Positions 51,846 through 60,836 of a stretch of 64,000 bases of DNA are shown piece by piece; position 1 is the stretch's first letter, and every line of letters starts with the position of its first letter. A program made the position numbers and the translations under genes. The stretch covers positions 124,001-188,000 of the forward strand of contig MVIG01000005.1 of assembly GCA_002086835.1 (NCBI GenBank). The letters run 5' to 3'. The DNA comes from Mycolicibacterium porcinum. Lineage in GTDB: Bacteria > Actinomycetota > Actinomycetes > Mycobacteriales > Mycobacteriaceae. The notes under the pieces were generated by a model. That model saw only the letters and a list, made by a program, of their open reading frames with translations. It was not told the DNA's origin and did not search any database.

Positions 51846-52073
51846 CTAGCCGGCGTCGAAGTACGAAGACTCCAACAGATCGTGGACTGCCTTGGCGTGG
51901 ACCCGGAACGATCGGCCCACTCGTACCGCAGGCAGTTCACCGTTGTGCACCAACCGGTACACCGTCATCTTCGAGACCCTCATCAGGCTCGCCACTTCGG
52001 CGACCGTCAGAAATTGAGCTCGAGGCTGACCGTCGCCAGCATCCCGCGCCGATGGCCCGTTCATAGACGTCAT
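51846..52073 (-). CDS. BldC/excisionase-type HTH regulator (Rv0500A-like)
   Basis: 75 residues. A MerR-like winged helix: FLTVAEVASLMRVSKMTVYRLVHNGELPAVRVGRSFRV, the pattern of BldC and phage excisionases. The N-terminal ~20 residues are polar. BldC proteins bind direct repeats cooperatively and control development in Streptomyces; in mycobacteria the role is not clear. It lies 117 bp upstream of the bS22 gene on the same strand, as in M. tuberculosis. Confidence 0.88.
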   Translation of the reverse strand: MTSMNGPSARDAGDGQPRAQFLTVAEVASLMRVSKMTVYRLVHNGELPAVRVGRSFRVHAKAVHDLLESSYFDAG

Positions 52074-52211
52074 CGCAACCCAATCAATCAGGCACAGGCA
52101 GTTCCAGCGGCTTCCCCACCGCTGGCACCGACCCGCGCATACAAAGGGAGAATAGCGTGGCGGGTGGGGTTACTGCGACGGGTGTGGGCTAATCAGTTGG
52201 AATTAATCTAA

Positions 52212-53072
52212 TTACTCAGATGTAATTCCGAGCTGCTCAGAGCGCGTTTTCGCGGCCTGAACGGCGTTGGCGACCGCGGCCCGCAGTCCCCCACGCTCAA
52301 GTTCCCGCAGCCCAGCGGCGGTGGTCCCGGCCGGCGAGGTCACCATCGCCCGCAATTGGGCCGGTGTGGTGTCCAGCGCGGCGCCTCCGGCCGCATTCAC
52401 CTCGTCGAGGCGTTCCAGCAGCATCGCCGCCGAGCCCGCCATCGTCTGCACCGCCAGATCGGTCGACACCGCACGCGACAGACCCGATTCCACGGCCGCA
52501 TCGACCAGCGCCTCGACCATCAGGAAGAAATACGCCGGGCCCGAGCCGGAAACCGCGGTCACCGCATCCAGCTGCGACTCGGCGACGGTGATCACACCGC
52601 CGACCGCGTCGAAGATCGACGAGACCTCCTTGAGCTGGTCCGCGGTGGCAAACCGGCCCGGCGCCAGCGCACTGATCCCCCCGCCGACCACGATCGGCGA
52701 GTTGGGCATCACCCGGATCACCGGCGATCCGGCCGGAAGCTTGTTTTCGTAGTACGACGTGGCCACACCCGCCGCGATCGAGACGAACACCTGCTCGGCG
52801 GTGTCACTGTCGGCCCGCACCGCCGCATCGGCGATCTCGTCGATCACCTTCTCGACGTCGGCCGGTTTCACCGCGATGACCACGTAGGTGGCGCTCTCGG
52901 CGGCCGCCGCGACCGAGGTCACCTGCACCGAGTACTTCTCCGCCAGGAACTTGGCCCGGTCACCGAACTTCTCCGCGACCACCATGTCCTTGACTTGCCT
53001 GCCAGCCCGTAACAGCCCCGACAGCAGCGCCTCGCCCATGCTTCCGCCGCCGATTATCGCGATTCTCGACAT
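52212..53072 (-). CDS. proC: pyrroline-5-carboxylate reductase
   Basis: 286 residues from ATG 53072 (MSRIAIIGGGSMGEALLSG), chosen because the Rossmann motif begins at once; a GTG at 53114 is in frame but adds a non-conserved extension. The C-terminal half has GSGPAYFFLMVEAL and LRELERGGLR with the dimer/substrate region. It reduces pyrroline-5-carboxylate to proline. No ribosome site is visible before the ATG; a short uORF reads across it, so translation may be coupled to that. Counterpart of Rv0500. Confidence 0.93.
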   Translation of the reverse strand: MSRIAIIGGGSMGEALLSGLLRAGRQVKDMVVAEKFGDRAKFLAEKYSVQVTSVAAAAESATYVVIAVKPADVEKVIDEIADAAVRADSDTAEQVFVSIAAGVATSYYENKLPAGSPVIRVMPNSPIVVGGGISALAPGRFATADQLKEVSSIFDAVGGVITVAESQLDAVTAVSGSGPAYFFLMVEALVDAAVESGLSRAVSTDLAVQTMAGSAAMLLERLDEVNAAGGAALDTTPAQLRAMVTSPAGTTAAGLRELERGGLRAAVANAVQAAKTRSEQLGITSE

Positions 53073-53110
53073 GGGCGACAGCATCCCATGTCCTGGCAGA
53101 GGGGCCGCAT
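53054..53110 (-). CDS. cysteine-rich 18-residue uORF overlapping the proC start
   Basis: ATG at 53110 lies five bases after a GGAGG motif. The encoded peptide is MRPLCQDMGCCRPCRESR, stop TAA at 53054, which is 16 bp inside proC in another frame. Four of 18 residues are Cys. Overlap with the proC start fits a termination-reinitiation or attenuation role. No homology is claimed. Confidence 0.35.
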   Translation of the reverse strand: MRPLCQDMGCCRPCRESR

Positions 53111-53206
53111 TCACGCCTCCGGCTCAGGACTGGATGATTCGCCTCCGGCTCAGGACCGCATGATTCGCCTCCGGCTCAGGACCGCATGATTCGCCTCCGG
53201 CTCAGG
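53109..53206 (-). repeat. 26-bp tandem repeat of micro-cistrons before proC
   Basis: Two perfect 26-bp units (53137-53162 and 53163-53188), a partial unit (53189-53206) and a diverged 28-bp unit (53109-53136). Read on the minus strand each unit contains TGA-GCC-GGAGG-CGAATC-ATG-CGG-TCC-TGA: a ribosome site six bases before a three-codon frame (Met-Arg-Ser). The first stop in the series is that of the thioesterase gene. Confidence 0.85.
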
Positions 53207-54014
53207 CCGGCGCGGGCACCATCGCCAACTGGCGCGTCTGCACGATGATCCGGCCCTCGCAGTCGACCACGATGTGGTCCTCGTCGAACCAGTCCTGACC
53301 GATCTGAACCGAGGTGCACATCACCCGCAGCCAGCCGTCGGCCGGCAAGGCCCGCAGATAGGCCGTCAGCTGGACCGTGGGCGCCCAACCGGCGCGTTCC
53401 ACGGCAAAGGTGACCGGAGCCGACACATCGCCACACAGAAGCGCGAACAGCACGTCGGGAGCGACGCCCTTCGGACGCACCCAGTACTCGAACACCGGCG
53501 GGCCGCCGTCGGTGCGCGGGCCCATCGTGTGCAGCGCAGGCCGGATGTCGCAGCCGTGCGCCAGGTGCACGACGTGCTCCATGGGATGCCCTGGACCGAT
53601 CGACTCCAGCCCCGGCGGCGGTTCAGGCGTCATCAACGGCACCACCGGGTTGAACGACAACAGCGGGGACACATGATGCTCGGGTTCACCGAGGGTCACC
53701 GACACCGTCACCGCGGTCCGTTCCCCCTGCCGGAGTTCGACGTCGACCAGGCCGATCCGGCGGCCCCGCTTGCGCACCGTGGCAACCACCTGCATCGGAC
53801 CGGGATCCGGTGCCCACAGGAAGTTGCCGGACACCGCGAGAGGTTGGGCCGACGTGCCCAACTCGGTACGGGCGGCATTGGCGCACAGCGCGAGCATCGC
53901 GCCGCCGTGCACCTTGGGCCCGATCGTCCAGTGCTCGTTGAGCTCACCGAGATAGACGCCGTCGCCTGCCGGCGTCAGCGCCATGGCGTCGGTGAACAGG
54001 GTCGAGCCAGTCAT
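53202..54014 (-). CDS. acyl-CoA thioesterase-like double-hotdog protein (Rv0499-like)
   Basis: 270 residues. The N-terminal hotdog carries LNEHWTIGPKVHGGAMLALCANAARTEL, the second has VFALLCGDVSAPVTFAVERAGWAPTVQLTAYLRALPADGW. Both fit TesB/4HBT-like thioesterase family proteins. Catalytic residues are not certain. It lies 31 bp after the sugar isomerase gene on the same strand and is followed by the tandem repeat and proC. Rv0499 occupies the same place in M. tuberculosis. Confidence 0.8.
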   Translation of the reverse strand: MTGSTLFTDAMALTPAGDGVYLGELNEHWTIGPKVHGGAMLALCANAARTELGTSAQPLAVSGNFLWAPDPGPMQVVATVRKRGRRIGLVDVELRQGERTAVTVSVTLGEPEHHVSPLLSFNPVVPLMTPEPPPGLESIGPGHPMEHVVHLAHGCDIRPALHTMGPRTDGGPPVFEYWVRPKGVAPDVLFALLCGDVSAPVTFAVERAGWAPTVQLTAYLRALPADGWLRVMCTSVQIGQDWFDEDHIVVDCEGRIIVQTRQLAMVPAPA

Positions 54015-54045
54015 GTGCGGTCCTTCTGCAGAGGGGTGGGGCGGG

Positions 54046-54891
54046 TCAGCGCAGCAGATGCTTGCGGGCGAACTGCAGCGACTCGGTGAGCAGCGCGTCG
54101 CGCTCGGTGGCGGTCTTGGCCGCCGAAGTGGTGACCTCGAGGACGACGTGGCCGGCGAAATCGCTTGCCGCCAACATCTGGCACACCTCGGCGGTGGGCT
54201 GGGTGCCGCGACCGGGAACCAGGTGCTCGTCGGTGGACGCGCCCTTGCCGTCGCACAGGTGTAGGTGCACCAGGCCGTCGCCCATGCGCCGGGCCATGTC
54301 CAGGGCGTCGGTGCCCGCCGTCGCGGTATGGCTCAGATCGAGCGTGTAATGCGCGTGATTGCCGTCCAGCGGGTCGTAGGACGGAGCGAACGCGGAAATC
54401 CCTGGCCCGGGCCTGCCGCCGCGCTTGCGCATCCGTTCGATGGACGTGCCACCCGCGCCGAAGAACCGATCGGCCCGGAACGGGAACATGTTCTCCACCG
54501 CCACCAGGACGTCGCTGTCTGCCTCCAACCCGGCCACCTGCTCGGTGAATCCCTCGGCGTAGCGACGCTGCCAGCGGAACGGCGGATGCACGACGACGGT
54601 CTGCGCACCCAGCTGTTCGGCGGCGCGCACGCTGCGTTCCAACTTCGGGATCGGGTTGGCGCCCCACACCCGCTGCGAGATCAGCAGACAGGGCGCGTGC
54701 ACCGACAGCACCGGCACCCCGTAGTGGGCCGACATCTTCGCCACCGTGTCGATATCCTGGCTGACCGACTCGGCCCACACCATCAGCTCGACGCCGTCGT
54801 AGCCGAGGCGGGCGGCGTGCTCGAACGCGGCCTCAGTCCTCAGCGGATAGACCGAAGCGGTGGACAGGCCGATCTTGATGGCTGGGCGCAC
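54046..54891 (-). CDS. sugar phosphate isomerase/epimerase, TIM-barrel (Rv0498-like)
   Basis: 281 residues from GTG 54891 (RPAIKIGLSTASVYPL); the longer frame is unrelated. AP endonuclease 2-like TIM barrel with VHAPCLLIS, VVHPPFRWQ, VAVENMFPF, LDLSHTATAG and LHLCDGKG, which carry the Glu, His and Asp metal ligands of xylose-isomerase-like proteins. Substrate unknown. Nearly identical in layout to Rv0498. It precedes the thioesterase gene and follows the Rv0497-like gene on the same strand. Confidence 0.88.
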   Translation of the reverse strand: MRPAIKIGLSTASVYPLRTEAAFEHAARLGYDGVELMVWAESVSQDIDTVAKMSAHYGVPVLSVHAPCLLISQRVWGANPIPKLERSVRAAEQLGAQTVVVHPPFRWQRRYAEGFTEQVAGLEADSDVLVAVENMFPFRADRFFGAGGTSIERMRKRGGRPGPGISAFAPSYDPLDGNHAHYTLDLSHTATAGTDALDMARRMGDGLVHLHLCDGKGASTDEHLVPGRGTQPTAEVCQMLAASDFAGHVVLEVTTSAAKTATERDALLTESLQFARKHLLR

Positions 54892-54913
54892 AACCCAATT
54901 GTCTACTGGAGTA

Positions 54914-56074
54914 CTAACTCGCCTGCAGCAGCGCCAACGGTCCAAAGGTGACCAGCGCACCGACCGCAACCGCTGTGAGCGTGCTGCCGATGTCCTCGGT
55001 CTTCCGAACCACCCGCACACCACCGGCCAGGCCGAGGATCACCAGCACGCCCAGCACGAGCGCGACGATGGTGTTCCACTTCCACAGCTGATCGAAGGCG
55101 ATGAACAGACCGGCACCGAAGGCCACCGCGACCACGCACTGACCGACGATCCACAGCGCGCGCACCAGCGGGGAGCTGGGCTCGGCTTCGTCGTCGAATT
55201 CGTCGTGCTCGTCGAAGGCGTCGGCTTCGCGGGCGCCTTCGGACAGGTCGTCGTCGTGCTCGAGGTCGAGGTCGTCGACACCGCCGCGGCCGCGCGAACG
55301 GCGGGGCCGCTCGTCGACATCGGACTCGCCGCCGAACAGCGACGCGTAGGAGGTGTCGCCGAACTCGTCGTCGTACTCGTCGAACGCGGCGCCGTCGGCA
55401 TCCACGTCGCGGACGTCGTGAGCGTCGGCCTCGACCAGTTCGTCGGCCGGCTCGGCCGCGGCGTCCTCGTCGAGGTCGTAGAGCGGATCAGGGCTCATCC
55501 GCTCCGCGCCGGTGCCCGACGGCCGGTAGTCGCGCGCCGGGGTCTTGTACGGAGCGCGGCGCGGCCGCGGCCGAAACTCGACGGGTTCCGGATCGGCGTC
55601 GCGGGCGGCCAGGTGCGCGTCGTAGTCGTCCTCGGCCTCGGTCCGCACCTCATCGGGTTCGGCGGGCCGGACGGGCGGCTTGCCCCGGGGCGGCCGGCCG
55701 ACGCCGTTGCGGCTCCCGCCGCGGCCCCGCGGCTCATCGCGGGGTTCGCGGTCACGAGGTTCGCGGGGTTGCGGTTGCTCACGCGGCGCGCGGGGTTCGT
55801 CCGCGCGGGGCTCATCCAGGATCGGTGCCACGACGGCGGTGTCGACCAGCGGATCAGGGGCGGGCACCGATGCATCACTCGGTTCGAACTCGATGTCGTC
55901 GGTGATGACCGGGATCTCGCCGGTGAGTTCGGCGACGGTCACCGCGTCGCTGTTGCCGCGACGGCGCCGACGGCGACCGCCGACCGGCGGCGCACCGATC
56001 GTCCCGTTCTTCGCCAGCAACTCCGCTACCGAGATCGGTCGGGTGCCGGATGGGTTGTTCTCTGGTCCTGTCAT
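54914..56074 (-). CDS. acidic/proline-rich protein with C-terminal TM pair (Rv0497-like)
   Basis: 386 residues. The first ~280 are low-complexity: an Arg run (GGRRRRRRG) near 33-40, Pro/Arg-rich stretches and long Asp/Glu-rich parts. The last ~100 contain hydrophobic helices (ALWIVGQCVVAVAFGAGLFIAF; TIVALVLGVLVILGLAGGV; LTAVAVGALVTFGPLALL). It resembles Rv0497, a conserved membrane protein of unknown function next to Ppx. Possible phosphorylation or envelope-scaffold role is speculative. Confidence 0.78.
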   Translation of the reverse strand: MTGPENNPSGTRPISVAELLAKNGTIGAPPVGGRRRRRRGNSDAVTVAELTGEIPVITDDIEFEPSDASVPAPDPLVDTAVVAPILDEPRADEPRAPREQPQPREPRDREPRDEPRGRGGSRNGVGRPPRGKPPVRPAEPDEVRTEAEDDYDAHLAARDADPEPVEFRPRPRRAPYKTPARDYRPSGTGAERMSPDPLYDLDEDAAAEPADELVEADAHDVRDVDADGAAFDEYDDEFGDTSYASLFGGESDVDERPRRSRGRGGVDDLDLEHDDDLSEGAREADAFDEHDEFDDEAEPSSPLVRALWIVGQCVVAVAFGAGLFIAFDQLWKWNTIVALVLGVLVILGLAGGVRVVRKTEDIGSTLTAVAVGALVTFGPLALLQAS

Positions 56075-56104
56075 ACCTATGTTGCCTTTGGGGCTAGCTT
56101 TTCC

Positions 56105-57076
56105 TTAACGTCCGGCATCCCGCGCCGACGTCTCTACCAAGGCTGTGCCGTCGGCCTCGCTGTCGAGTTTCCGCAGAATCAACCCCTCCCGCAACGCCCA
56201 GGGGCAAATGTCGACGGAATCGATCTCCAGTGCTCGCATACTAGCTTCAGCTACCAAAGCACCGGCCACGATCTGTGGTGCCCGCTCGGCACTCACCCCT
56301 TCCAGTTCGGCACGGTCAGCCGCTGTCATCCTAGAGATGAAAGCTATGAGCTGTCTTAATCCAGCCGCGGTGAGCGTCCGCTTGACCCGCGGGCCTGCAC
56401 CCGAGGGGGCCGCTCCGGTGAGTCGGGCCAGCGACCGGAAGGTCTTCGACGTCGCGACCGCCAGGTCCGGGTTCCCGGAGCGGCGCATGGTCGCACCGGC
56501 ATCGGCGAGCTCGGTGGCCAGCCAGTCCCGCAGCATGGCGACGCGACGCCGCCCAGGTGGGTCTTCGGCCAACCACTCCCTGGTCAGGCGGCCTGCGCCC
56601 AGCGGCAGCGACATGGCCACCTCGGGCTCTTCGTCGACCCCGCTCGACAACTCCAGTGAGCCGCCGCCGATGTCGATGTTGATGATCCGGCCTGCGCTCC
56701 AGCCGTACCAGCGGCGCACCGCCAGGAACGTGAGCCGGGATTCGTCGACGCCGCTGAGCACGCCCAGCGACACCCCGGTCTCGGCCCGCACCCTTGCCAG
56801 CACTTCCTCAGAGTTCGTGGCGTCGCGCACAGCCGAGGTGGCAAACGCCATCAATTCGGCGCAACCCGAGCTGGTGGCGATTTTGGCGAACTCGTCAACG
56901 GTGGCCACCAGGCTGTCGGCACCCTTGCGGGTCAGCTTGCCCGAGTTGTCGATCGCCTCGGCCAGCCGCAGGGCCGCCTTCGTTGAGCTCATCGGGGTCG
57001 GGTGCCCGCCACGGCGCGCATCCACCACGAGGAGATGAACCGTGTTACTACCGACATCGAGCACGCCTAACCGCAC
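56105..57076 (-). CDS. ppx: Ppx/GppA exopolyphosphatase-family protein
   Basis: 323 residues from GTG 57076. Actin-like ATPase fold: phosphate-1 [14 protein letters not shown] and phosphate-2 [13 protein letters not shown] are clear. Counterpart of Rv0496 (Ppx1), which hydrolyses short-chain polyphosphate and modulates (p)ppGpp-linked physiology. The C-terminal HD domain of longer Ppx/GppA proteins is absent, as is usual for this mycobacterial type. It lies 30 bp before the Rv0497-like gene on the same strand, close to the phosphate-sensing senX3-regX3. Confidence 0.92.
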   Translation of the reverse strand: MRLGVLDVGSNTVHLLVVDARRGGHPTPMSSTKAALRLAEAIDNSGKLTRKGADSLVATVDEFAKIATSSGCAELMAFATSAVRDATNSEEVLARVRAETGVSLGVLSGVDESRLTFLAVRRWYGWSAGRIINIDIGGGSLELSSGVDEEPEVAMSLPLGAGRLTREWLAEDPPGRRRVAMLRDWLATELADAGATMRRSGNPDLAVATSKTFRSLARLTGAAPSGAGPRVKRTLTAAGLRQLIAFISRMTAADRAELEGVSAERAPQIVAGALVAEASMRALEIDSVDICPWALREGLILRKLDSEADGTALVETSARDAGR

Positions 57077-57212
57077 TGCACCAACCTAACCGCAGCCGAC
57101 CAGCACTTCGTGGCCGGACCTCCCGCGCCCTTCGTGACGGCCGGGGCCGGGTTGTGGCGGGAGCCACCGCGCGTCGTGGCGCGGTTGGGAAATGCGTTCC
57201 GCCATATGCGAG

Positions 57213-57218
57213 TACCGT
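57213..57218 (+). promoter_or_regulatory. -10 box for the Rv0495c-like gene
   Basis: TACCGT (TANNNT) is followed by TTGCGCC and the GTG at 57226. This places the predicted transcription start at or one base before the start codon, so a leaderless message is likely. No ribosome site is visible. Confidence 0.45.
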
Positions 57219-57225
57219 TTGCGCC

Positions 57226-58011
57226 GTGACAGATGTGCATCCCGGCGAAGTCGAGCTCGACTTTGCCCGCGAATGGGTGGAGTTCTATGACCCGGAGGAC
57301 GCGACACATCTGATCGCGGCCGACATGACGTGGTTGCTGTCCCGCTGGACGTGTGTGTTCGGCACACCCGCCTGCAAGGGCACCGTCGAGGGGCGCCCCG
57401 ACGACGGCTGCTGCTCCCATGGAGCGTTCCTTTCTGACGACGACGATCGGGCCCGGCTGGACGACGCGGTCAAACAACTGACCGATGAGGACTGGCAGTT
57501 CCGCGAGAAGGGCCTCGGTCGCAAGGGCTATCTGGAAGACGACGAGTACGACGGCAAGCCCAACCTGCGCACCCGTAAGTACAAGGGCGCGTGCATCTTC
57601 CTGAACCGGCCGGACTTCCCGGGCGGAATCGGATGCGCGCTGCACAGCAAGGCTCTCAAGCTGGGTGTCGAGCCGTTGACCATGAAGCCCGACGTCTGCT
57701 GGCAGCTGCCGATCCGGCGCAGCCAGGAATGGATCACCCGGCCCGACGACACCCAGATCCTGCGGACCGTCATCACCGAGTACGACCGGCGCGGCTGGGG
57801 CGAGGGCGGTGCCGACCTGCACTGGTACTGCACCGGCGATCCCGCTGCCCATGTCGGTGCCCGCCCGGTGTTCGAGTCGTACGCACCCGAGCTCATCGCG
57901 GTGCTCGGCGAGAAGGCCTACGCCGAGTTGGCCGCGATGTGCCGGCGCCGCAGCGCCCTCGGGCTGGTCGCCGTTCACCCGGCGACCCGCGCCGCCGAGC
58001 ACACCGAGTGA
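57226..58011 (+). CDS. Cys-rich conserved protein (Rv0495c-like)
   Basis: 261 residues from GTG 57226. Many cysteines ([56 protein letters not shown]) and His residues indicate a metal- or cluster-binding protein. No named family is certain; it is highly conserved in mycobacteria beside regX3-senX3. It converges on regX3 with only 4 bp between stops. Function unknown. Confidence 0.82.
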   Translation: MTDVHPGEVELDFAREWVEFYDPEDATHLIAADMTWLLSRWTCVFGTPACKGTVEGRPDDGCCSHGAFLSDDDDRARLDDAVKQLTDEDWQFREKGLGRKGYLEDDEYDGKPNLRTRKYKGACIFLNRPDFPGGIGCALHSKALKLGVEPLTMKPDVCWQLPIRRSQEWITRPDDTQILRTVITEYDRRGWGEGGADLHWYCTGDPAAHVGARPVFESYAPELIAVLGEKAYAELAAMCRRRSALGLVAVHPATRAAEHTE

Positions 58012-58015
58012 GAAC

Positions 58016-58702
58016 TCAGCCCTCCAGCTTGTAACCGAGACCTCGCACCGTGACGAGGTGCACGGGGTTGGCCGGGTCGGCCTCGATCTTGGACCGCAGC
58101 CGTTTCACATGCACGTCAAGGGTTTTGGTGTCGCCCACATAGTCGGCGCCCCACACCCGGTCGATGAGCTGGCCGCGCGTCAGCACGCGGCCACTGTTGC
58201 GCATCAGGTACTCCAGGAGGTCGAACTCCTTGAGCGGCAACGTGATCTGCTCCCCGTTGACGCTGACGACGTGCCGTTCCACGTCCATCCGCACCGGGCC
58301 TGCCTCGAGCACGCCGTCGCCGACCGCGCCGTCGTCGGTGTCGGCGCCGCGGCGCAGCACCGCCCGGATCCGCGCGATCAGCTCGCGGGCCGAATACGGC
58401 TTGGTGACATAGTCATCGGCGCCCAATTCGAGGCCGACGACCTTGTCGATCTCACTGTCGCGGGCGGTGACCATGATCACCGGCACGCTGGACCGGGCAC
58501 GCAGTTGCTTACAGACGTCGGTACCGCTCATCCCAGGCAGCATCAGGTCCAGCAGGACGATGTCGGCGCCGGAGCGCTCGAACTCGGCCAGTGCGGAGGG
58601 ACCATCGGCCACCACGGTGGCCTCGAAGCCTTCCTTGCGGAGCAGGAATGCCAGGGGATCGGCCAGCGACTCCTCGTCCTCAACGATCAACACGCTGGTC
58701 AT
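58016..58702 (-). CDS. regX3: phosphate-response regulator RegX3
   Basis: 228 residues, OmpR/PhoB type. Receiver domain 1-120 with acidic cluster VEDEE, phosphoacceptor Asp52 (VLLDLMLPG) and Lys in VTKPYSARELIARI; winged-helix domain 130-228 (LTRGQLIDRVWG...TLDVHVKRLRSKIE). It activates the phosphate-starvation regulon. Start is 8 bp from the senX3 stop, with none of the MIRU repeats that separate these genes in M. tuberculosis. Possible targets here are the PHO-like boxes near pitA and senX3. Confidence 0.96.
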   Translation of the reverse strand: MTSVLIVEDEESLADPLAFLLRKEGFEATVVADGPSALAEFERSGADIVLLDLMLPGMSGTDVCKQLRARSSVPVIMVTARDSEIDKVVGLELGADDYVTKPYSARELIARIRAVLRRGADTDDGAVGDGVLEAGPVRMDVERHVVSVNGEQITLPLKEFDLLEYLMRNSGRVLTRGQLIDRVWGADYVGDTKTLDVHVKRLRSKIEADPANPVHLVTVRGLGYKLEG

Positions 58703-58710
58703 CGGTCTCG

Positions 58711-59898
58711 CTAATCCTCTCGGTCGTCTGAGTCACTCGTCGACTCATCGGTTTCGGGATAGGCCGGGATCGACAACGTGAATGTCGACCCGGTGCCCGG
58801 CTGACTCCACAGCCGGATGGTTCCGTTGTGGTTCGCGGCCACGTGTTTGACGATCGCCAGGCCGAGCCCGGTACCGCCGGTGGCGCGCGACCGGGCCTTG
58901 TCGACCCGGAAGAATCGCTCGAAGACCCGCTCCTGATCGGCCTTGGCGATTCCGATACCGCGGTCGGTGACCGCGATCTCGACGCTTCCGCCCCGCCGGC
59001 GCCGGCTGACAGATATGCCGGATCCATTGGGCGAGTATGCAATTGCGTTGGACACCAGGTTGGCGACAGCGGTCACGAGCAGGGTCTGGTCACCCAGCAC
59101 CCGGTAACCGGTCGGCGCATCGGTGGTGATGGAGATGTCGGCCTTGTCGGCGGCCACCTTGTGCCGCGACAACGCTTCGGACACCACGGTGTCGACGTCG
59201 ACGGCGCCCAGGTCTGGCAGCCGCTCGGCACCCTGCAGCCGGGACAGTTCGATCAGCTCGCCGACCATGTCCGCCAGCCGCAGCGATTCGGCGACCATCT
59301 TGTCGGAGAAGCGGCGCACCATGTCCGGGTCGTCGGCGGAGGCCTGCAGCGCTTCGGCCAGCACGCGCATGGCGCCCACCGGGGTCTTGAGCTCGTGGCT
59401 GACGTTGGCGACGAAATCCCGCCGGGTCGCTTCCATCCTGGCGTGCTCGGACTGGTCGTCGGCGTAGACGACGGCGAATCGGCGGTCCTCCTCGGACAGC
59501 AGCCGCACCCAGCCACGCACCGAGATGCCCGAGCGTCCGGGATGCGGCAGCTTGCGCGGCGACAGGTCGACGTCGAGGGGCTGGCCGGTGGCGAACACCT
59601 GCTCGGCCGCCCGCCAGGCCCGGTCGTCGAGCAGCCGGTCACGCACGACGCCCAGTTCCGAGGCCCGGTCGTTGGCGTAGACCACGTCGTTGAAGGTGTC
59701 GACGACGACGATGCCGTTGGGCGACGCGGAGACGATGTGCTGCAGCATCTGCGACACCGTCAGACCGGCCTGCTCCGCCTCGAGACGTCGCCGCTTGGCC
59801 ACGAGGCGGGGGACGACTGCGGCGGCCACACCCGCACCGACGATCAGCGCGAGCAACGACACGACCGCCGTCAGCAGTAACGCCGACACCAAGCTCAC
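58711..59898 (-). CDS. senX3: phosphate-sensing histidine kinase SenX3
   Basis: 395 residues. N-terminal membrane helix ([24 protein letters not shown]), then a PAS-like region ([23 protein letters not shown]), the HisKA box [18 protein letters not shown] with phosphoacceptor His, and the ATPase domain: [13 protein letters not shown] (N box), DRGIGIAK (G1) and [11 protein letters not shown] (G2). It controls RegX3 together with the Pst transporter. In this window pitA, ppx and senX3-regX3 all relate to phosphate. Confidence 0.95.
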   Translation of the reverse strand: MSLVSALLLTAVVSLLALIVGAGVAAAVVPRLVAKRRRLEAEQAGLTVSQMLQHIVSASPNGIVVVDTFNDVVYANDRASELGVVRDRLLDDRAWRAAEQVFATGQPLDVDLSPRKLPHPGRSGISVRGWVRLLSEEDRRFAVVYADDQSEHARMEATRRDFVANVSHELKTPVGAMRVLAEALQASADDPDMVRRFSDKMVAESLRLADMVGELIELSRLQGAERLPDLGAVDVDTVVSEALSRHKVAADKADISITTDAPTGYRVLGDQTLLVTAVANLVSNAIAYSPNGSGISVSRRRRGGSVEIAVTDRGIGIAKADQERVFERFFRVDKARSRATGGTGLGLAIVKHVAANHNGTIRLWSQPGTGSTFTLSIPAYPETDESTSDSDDRED

Positions 59899-59990
59899 GC
59901 GAAAATCGTACGCACCCGGTGAACGTCATCCCAGCAGCGTGCGGCCAAAACGGGACATGTCACACCGTCAAATACAGGAGTTCGGCTCTC

Positions 59991-60012
59991 GTTAACCCCC
60001 GGTAACCTGCTG
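59991..60012 (+). promoter_or_regulatory. PHO-like 11-nt direct repeat upstream of senX3
   Basis: GTTAACC-CCCG followed by GTAACCT-GCTG: two 11-nt units, about 93-114 bp upstream of the senX3 start, in the gap to gpmA. A GTTCACC element also occurs on the minus strand near 59917-59923. RegX3 is known to regulate its own operon, so this is a plausible binding site. It matches the box type seen at 9428. Confidence 0.4.
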
Positions 60013-60041
60013 TTTGCCCGCAAGCCCGAGTGTCCAGCGAA

Positions 60042-60785
60042 CTATTTCTTGGCACCCTGCGCGGCCACCGCGGCGGCCCCGGCGGCAGCGGCCTCGGGAT
60101 CGAGGTACTCACCCCCGGCGACCAGGGGCTTGAGGTTCTCGTCGAGTTCGTAGCGCAGCGGGATGCCGGTCGGGATGTTCAGGCCGACCACCTCCTCGTC
60201 GGACATTCCGTCGAGGTATTTGACCAGCGCACGCAGCGAGTTGCCGTGGGCGGCGATCAGCACGGTCTTGCCTGCCTTGAGTTCAGGCACGATCGTGCTC
60301 TCGTAGTACGGCACGAACCGCTCCACGACGTCCTTGAGGCATTCGGTCAGCGGCCCGCCGCCGATGTCCGCGTAGCGCGGATCGGCGTCCTGGCTGAACT
60401 CGCTGCCCTTCTCGATCGGCGGCGGCGGGGTGTCGTAGCTGCGCCGCCACGCCATGAACTGCTCTTCGCCGTACTTCTCCTTGGTGGCGGCCTTGTCGAG
60501 GCCCTGCAGCGCGCCGTAGTGACGCTCGTTGAGCCGCCAGTCCCGGTGCACGGGGATCCAGTGCCGGTCGGCGGCGTCCAGCGCGAGGTTCGCGGTGGTG
60601 ATCGCGCGGCGCAGCAGCGAGGTGTAGACCACGTCGGGCAGCACGTCGTTCTCGACCAGCAGCTTGCCGCCGCGTACGGCCTCGGTGCGGCCCTTGTCGG
60701 TGAGGTCGACGTCGACCCATCCGGTGAACAGGTTCTTCTGGTTCCAGTCGCTCTCACCGTGGCGGAGCAGGATCAGCGTCGGCAT
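60042..60785 (-). CDS. gpmA: 2,3-bisphosphoglycerate-dependent phosphoglycerate mutase
   Basis: 247 residues from ATG 60785 ([15 protein letters not shown]); the longer frame adds a non-conserved start. RHGES (His near residue 9), [14 protein letters not shown] and [14 protein letters not shown] are diagnostic of dPGM. A Pro/Ser loop [13 protein letters not shown] precedes the C-terminal part; an Ala-rich tail ends the protein. Glycolytic interconversion of 3- and 2-phosphoglycerate. Counterpart of Rv0489 (gpm1). Confidence 0.96.
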   Translation of the reverse strand: MPTLILLRHGESDWNQKNLFTGWVDVDLTDKGRTEAVRGGKLLVENDVLPDVVYTSLLRRAITTANLALDAADRHWIPVHRDWRLNERHYGALQGLDKAATKEKYGEEQFMAWRRSYDTPPPPIEKGSEFSQDADPRYADIGGGPLTECLKDVVERFVPYYESTIVPELKAGKTVLIAAHGNSLRALVKYLDGMSDEEVVGLNIPTGIPLRYELDENLKPLVAGGEYLDPEAAAAGAAAVAAQGAKK

Positions 60786-60836
60786 GGGGTGGTTTGTCCT
60801 CCTCGCGTGCGGGCCAGACGATCTTCTCACGAGCGC

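Noticed and set aside
51846-52073. Excisionase annotation as sign of a prophage
   Set aside because: The gene is a conserved BldC-like regulator at a syntenic position (Rv0500A-like); no phage genes surround it.
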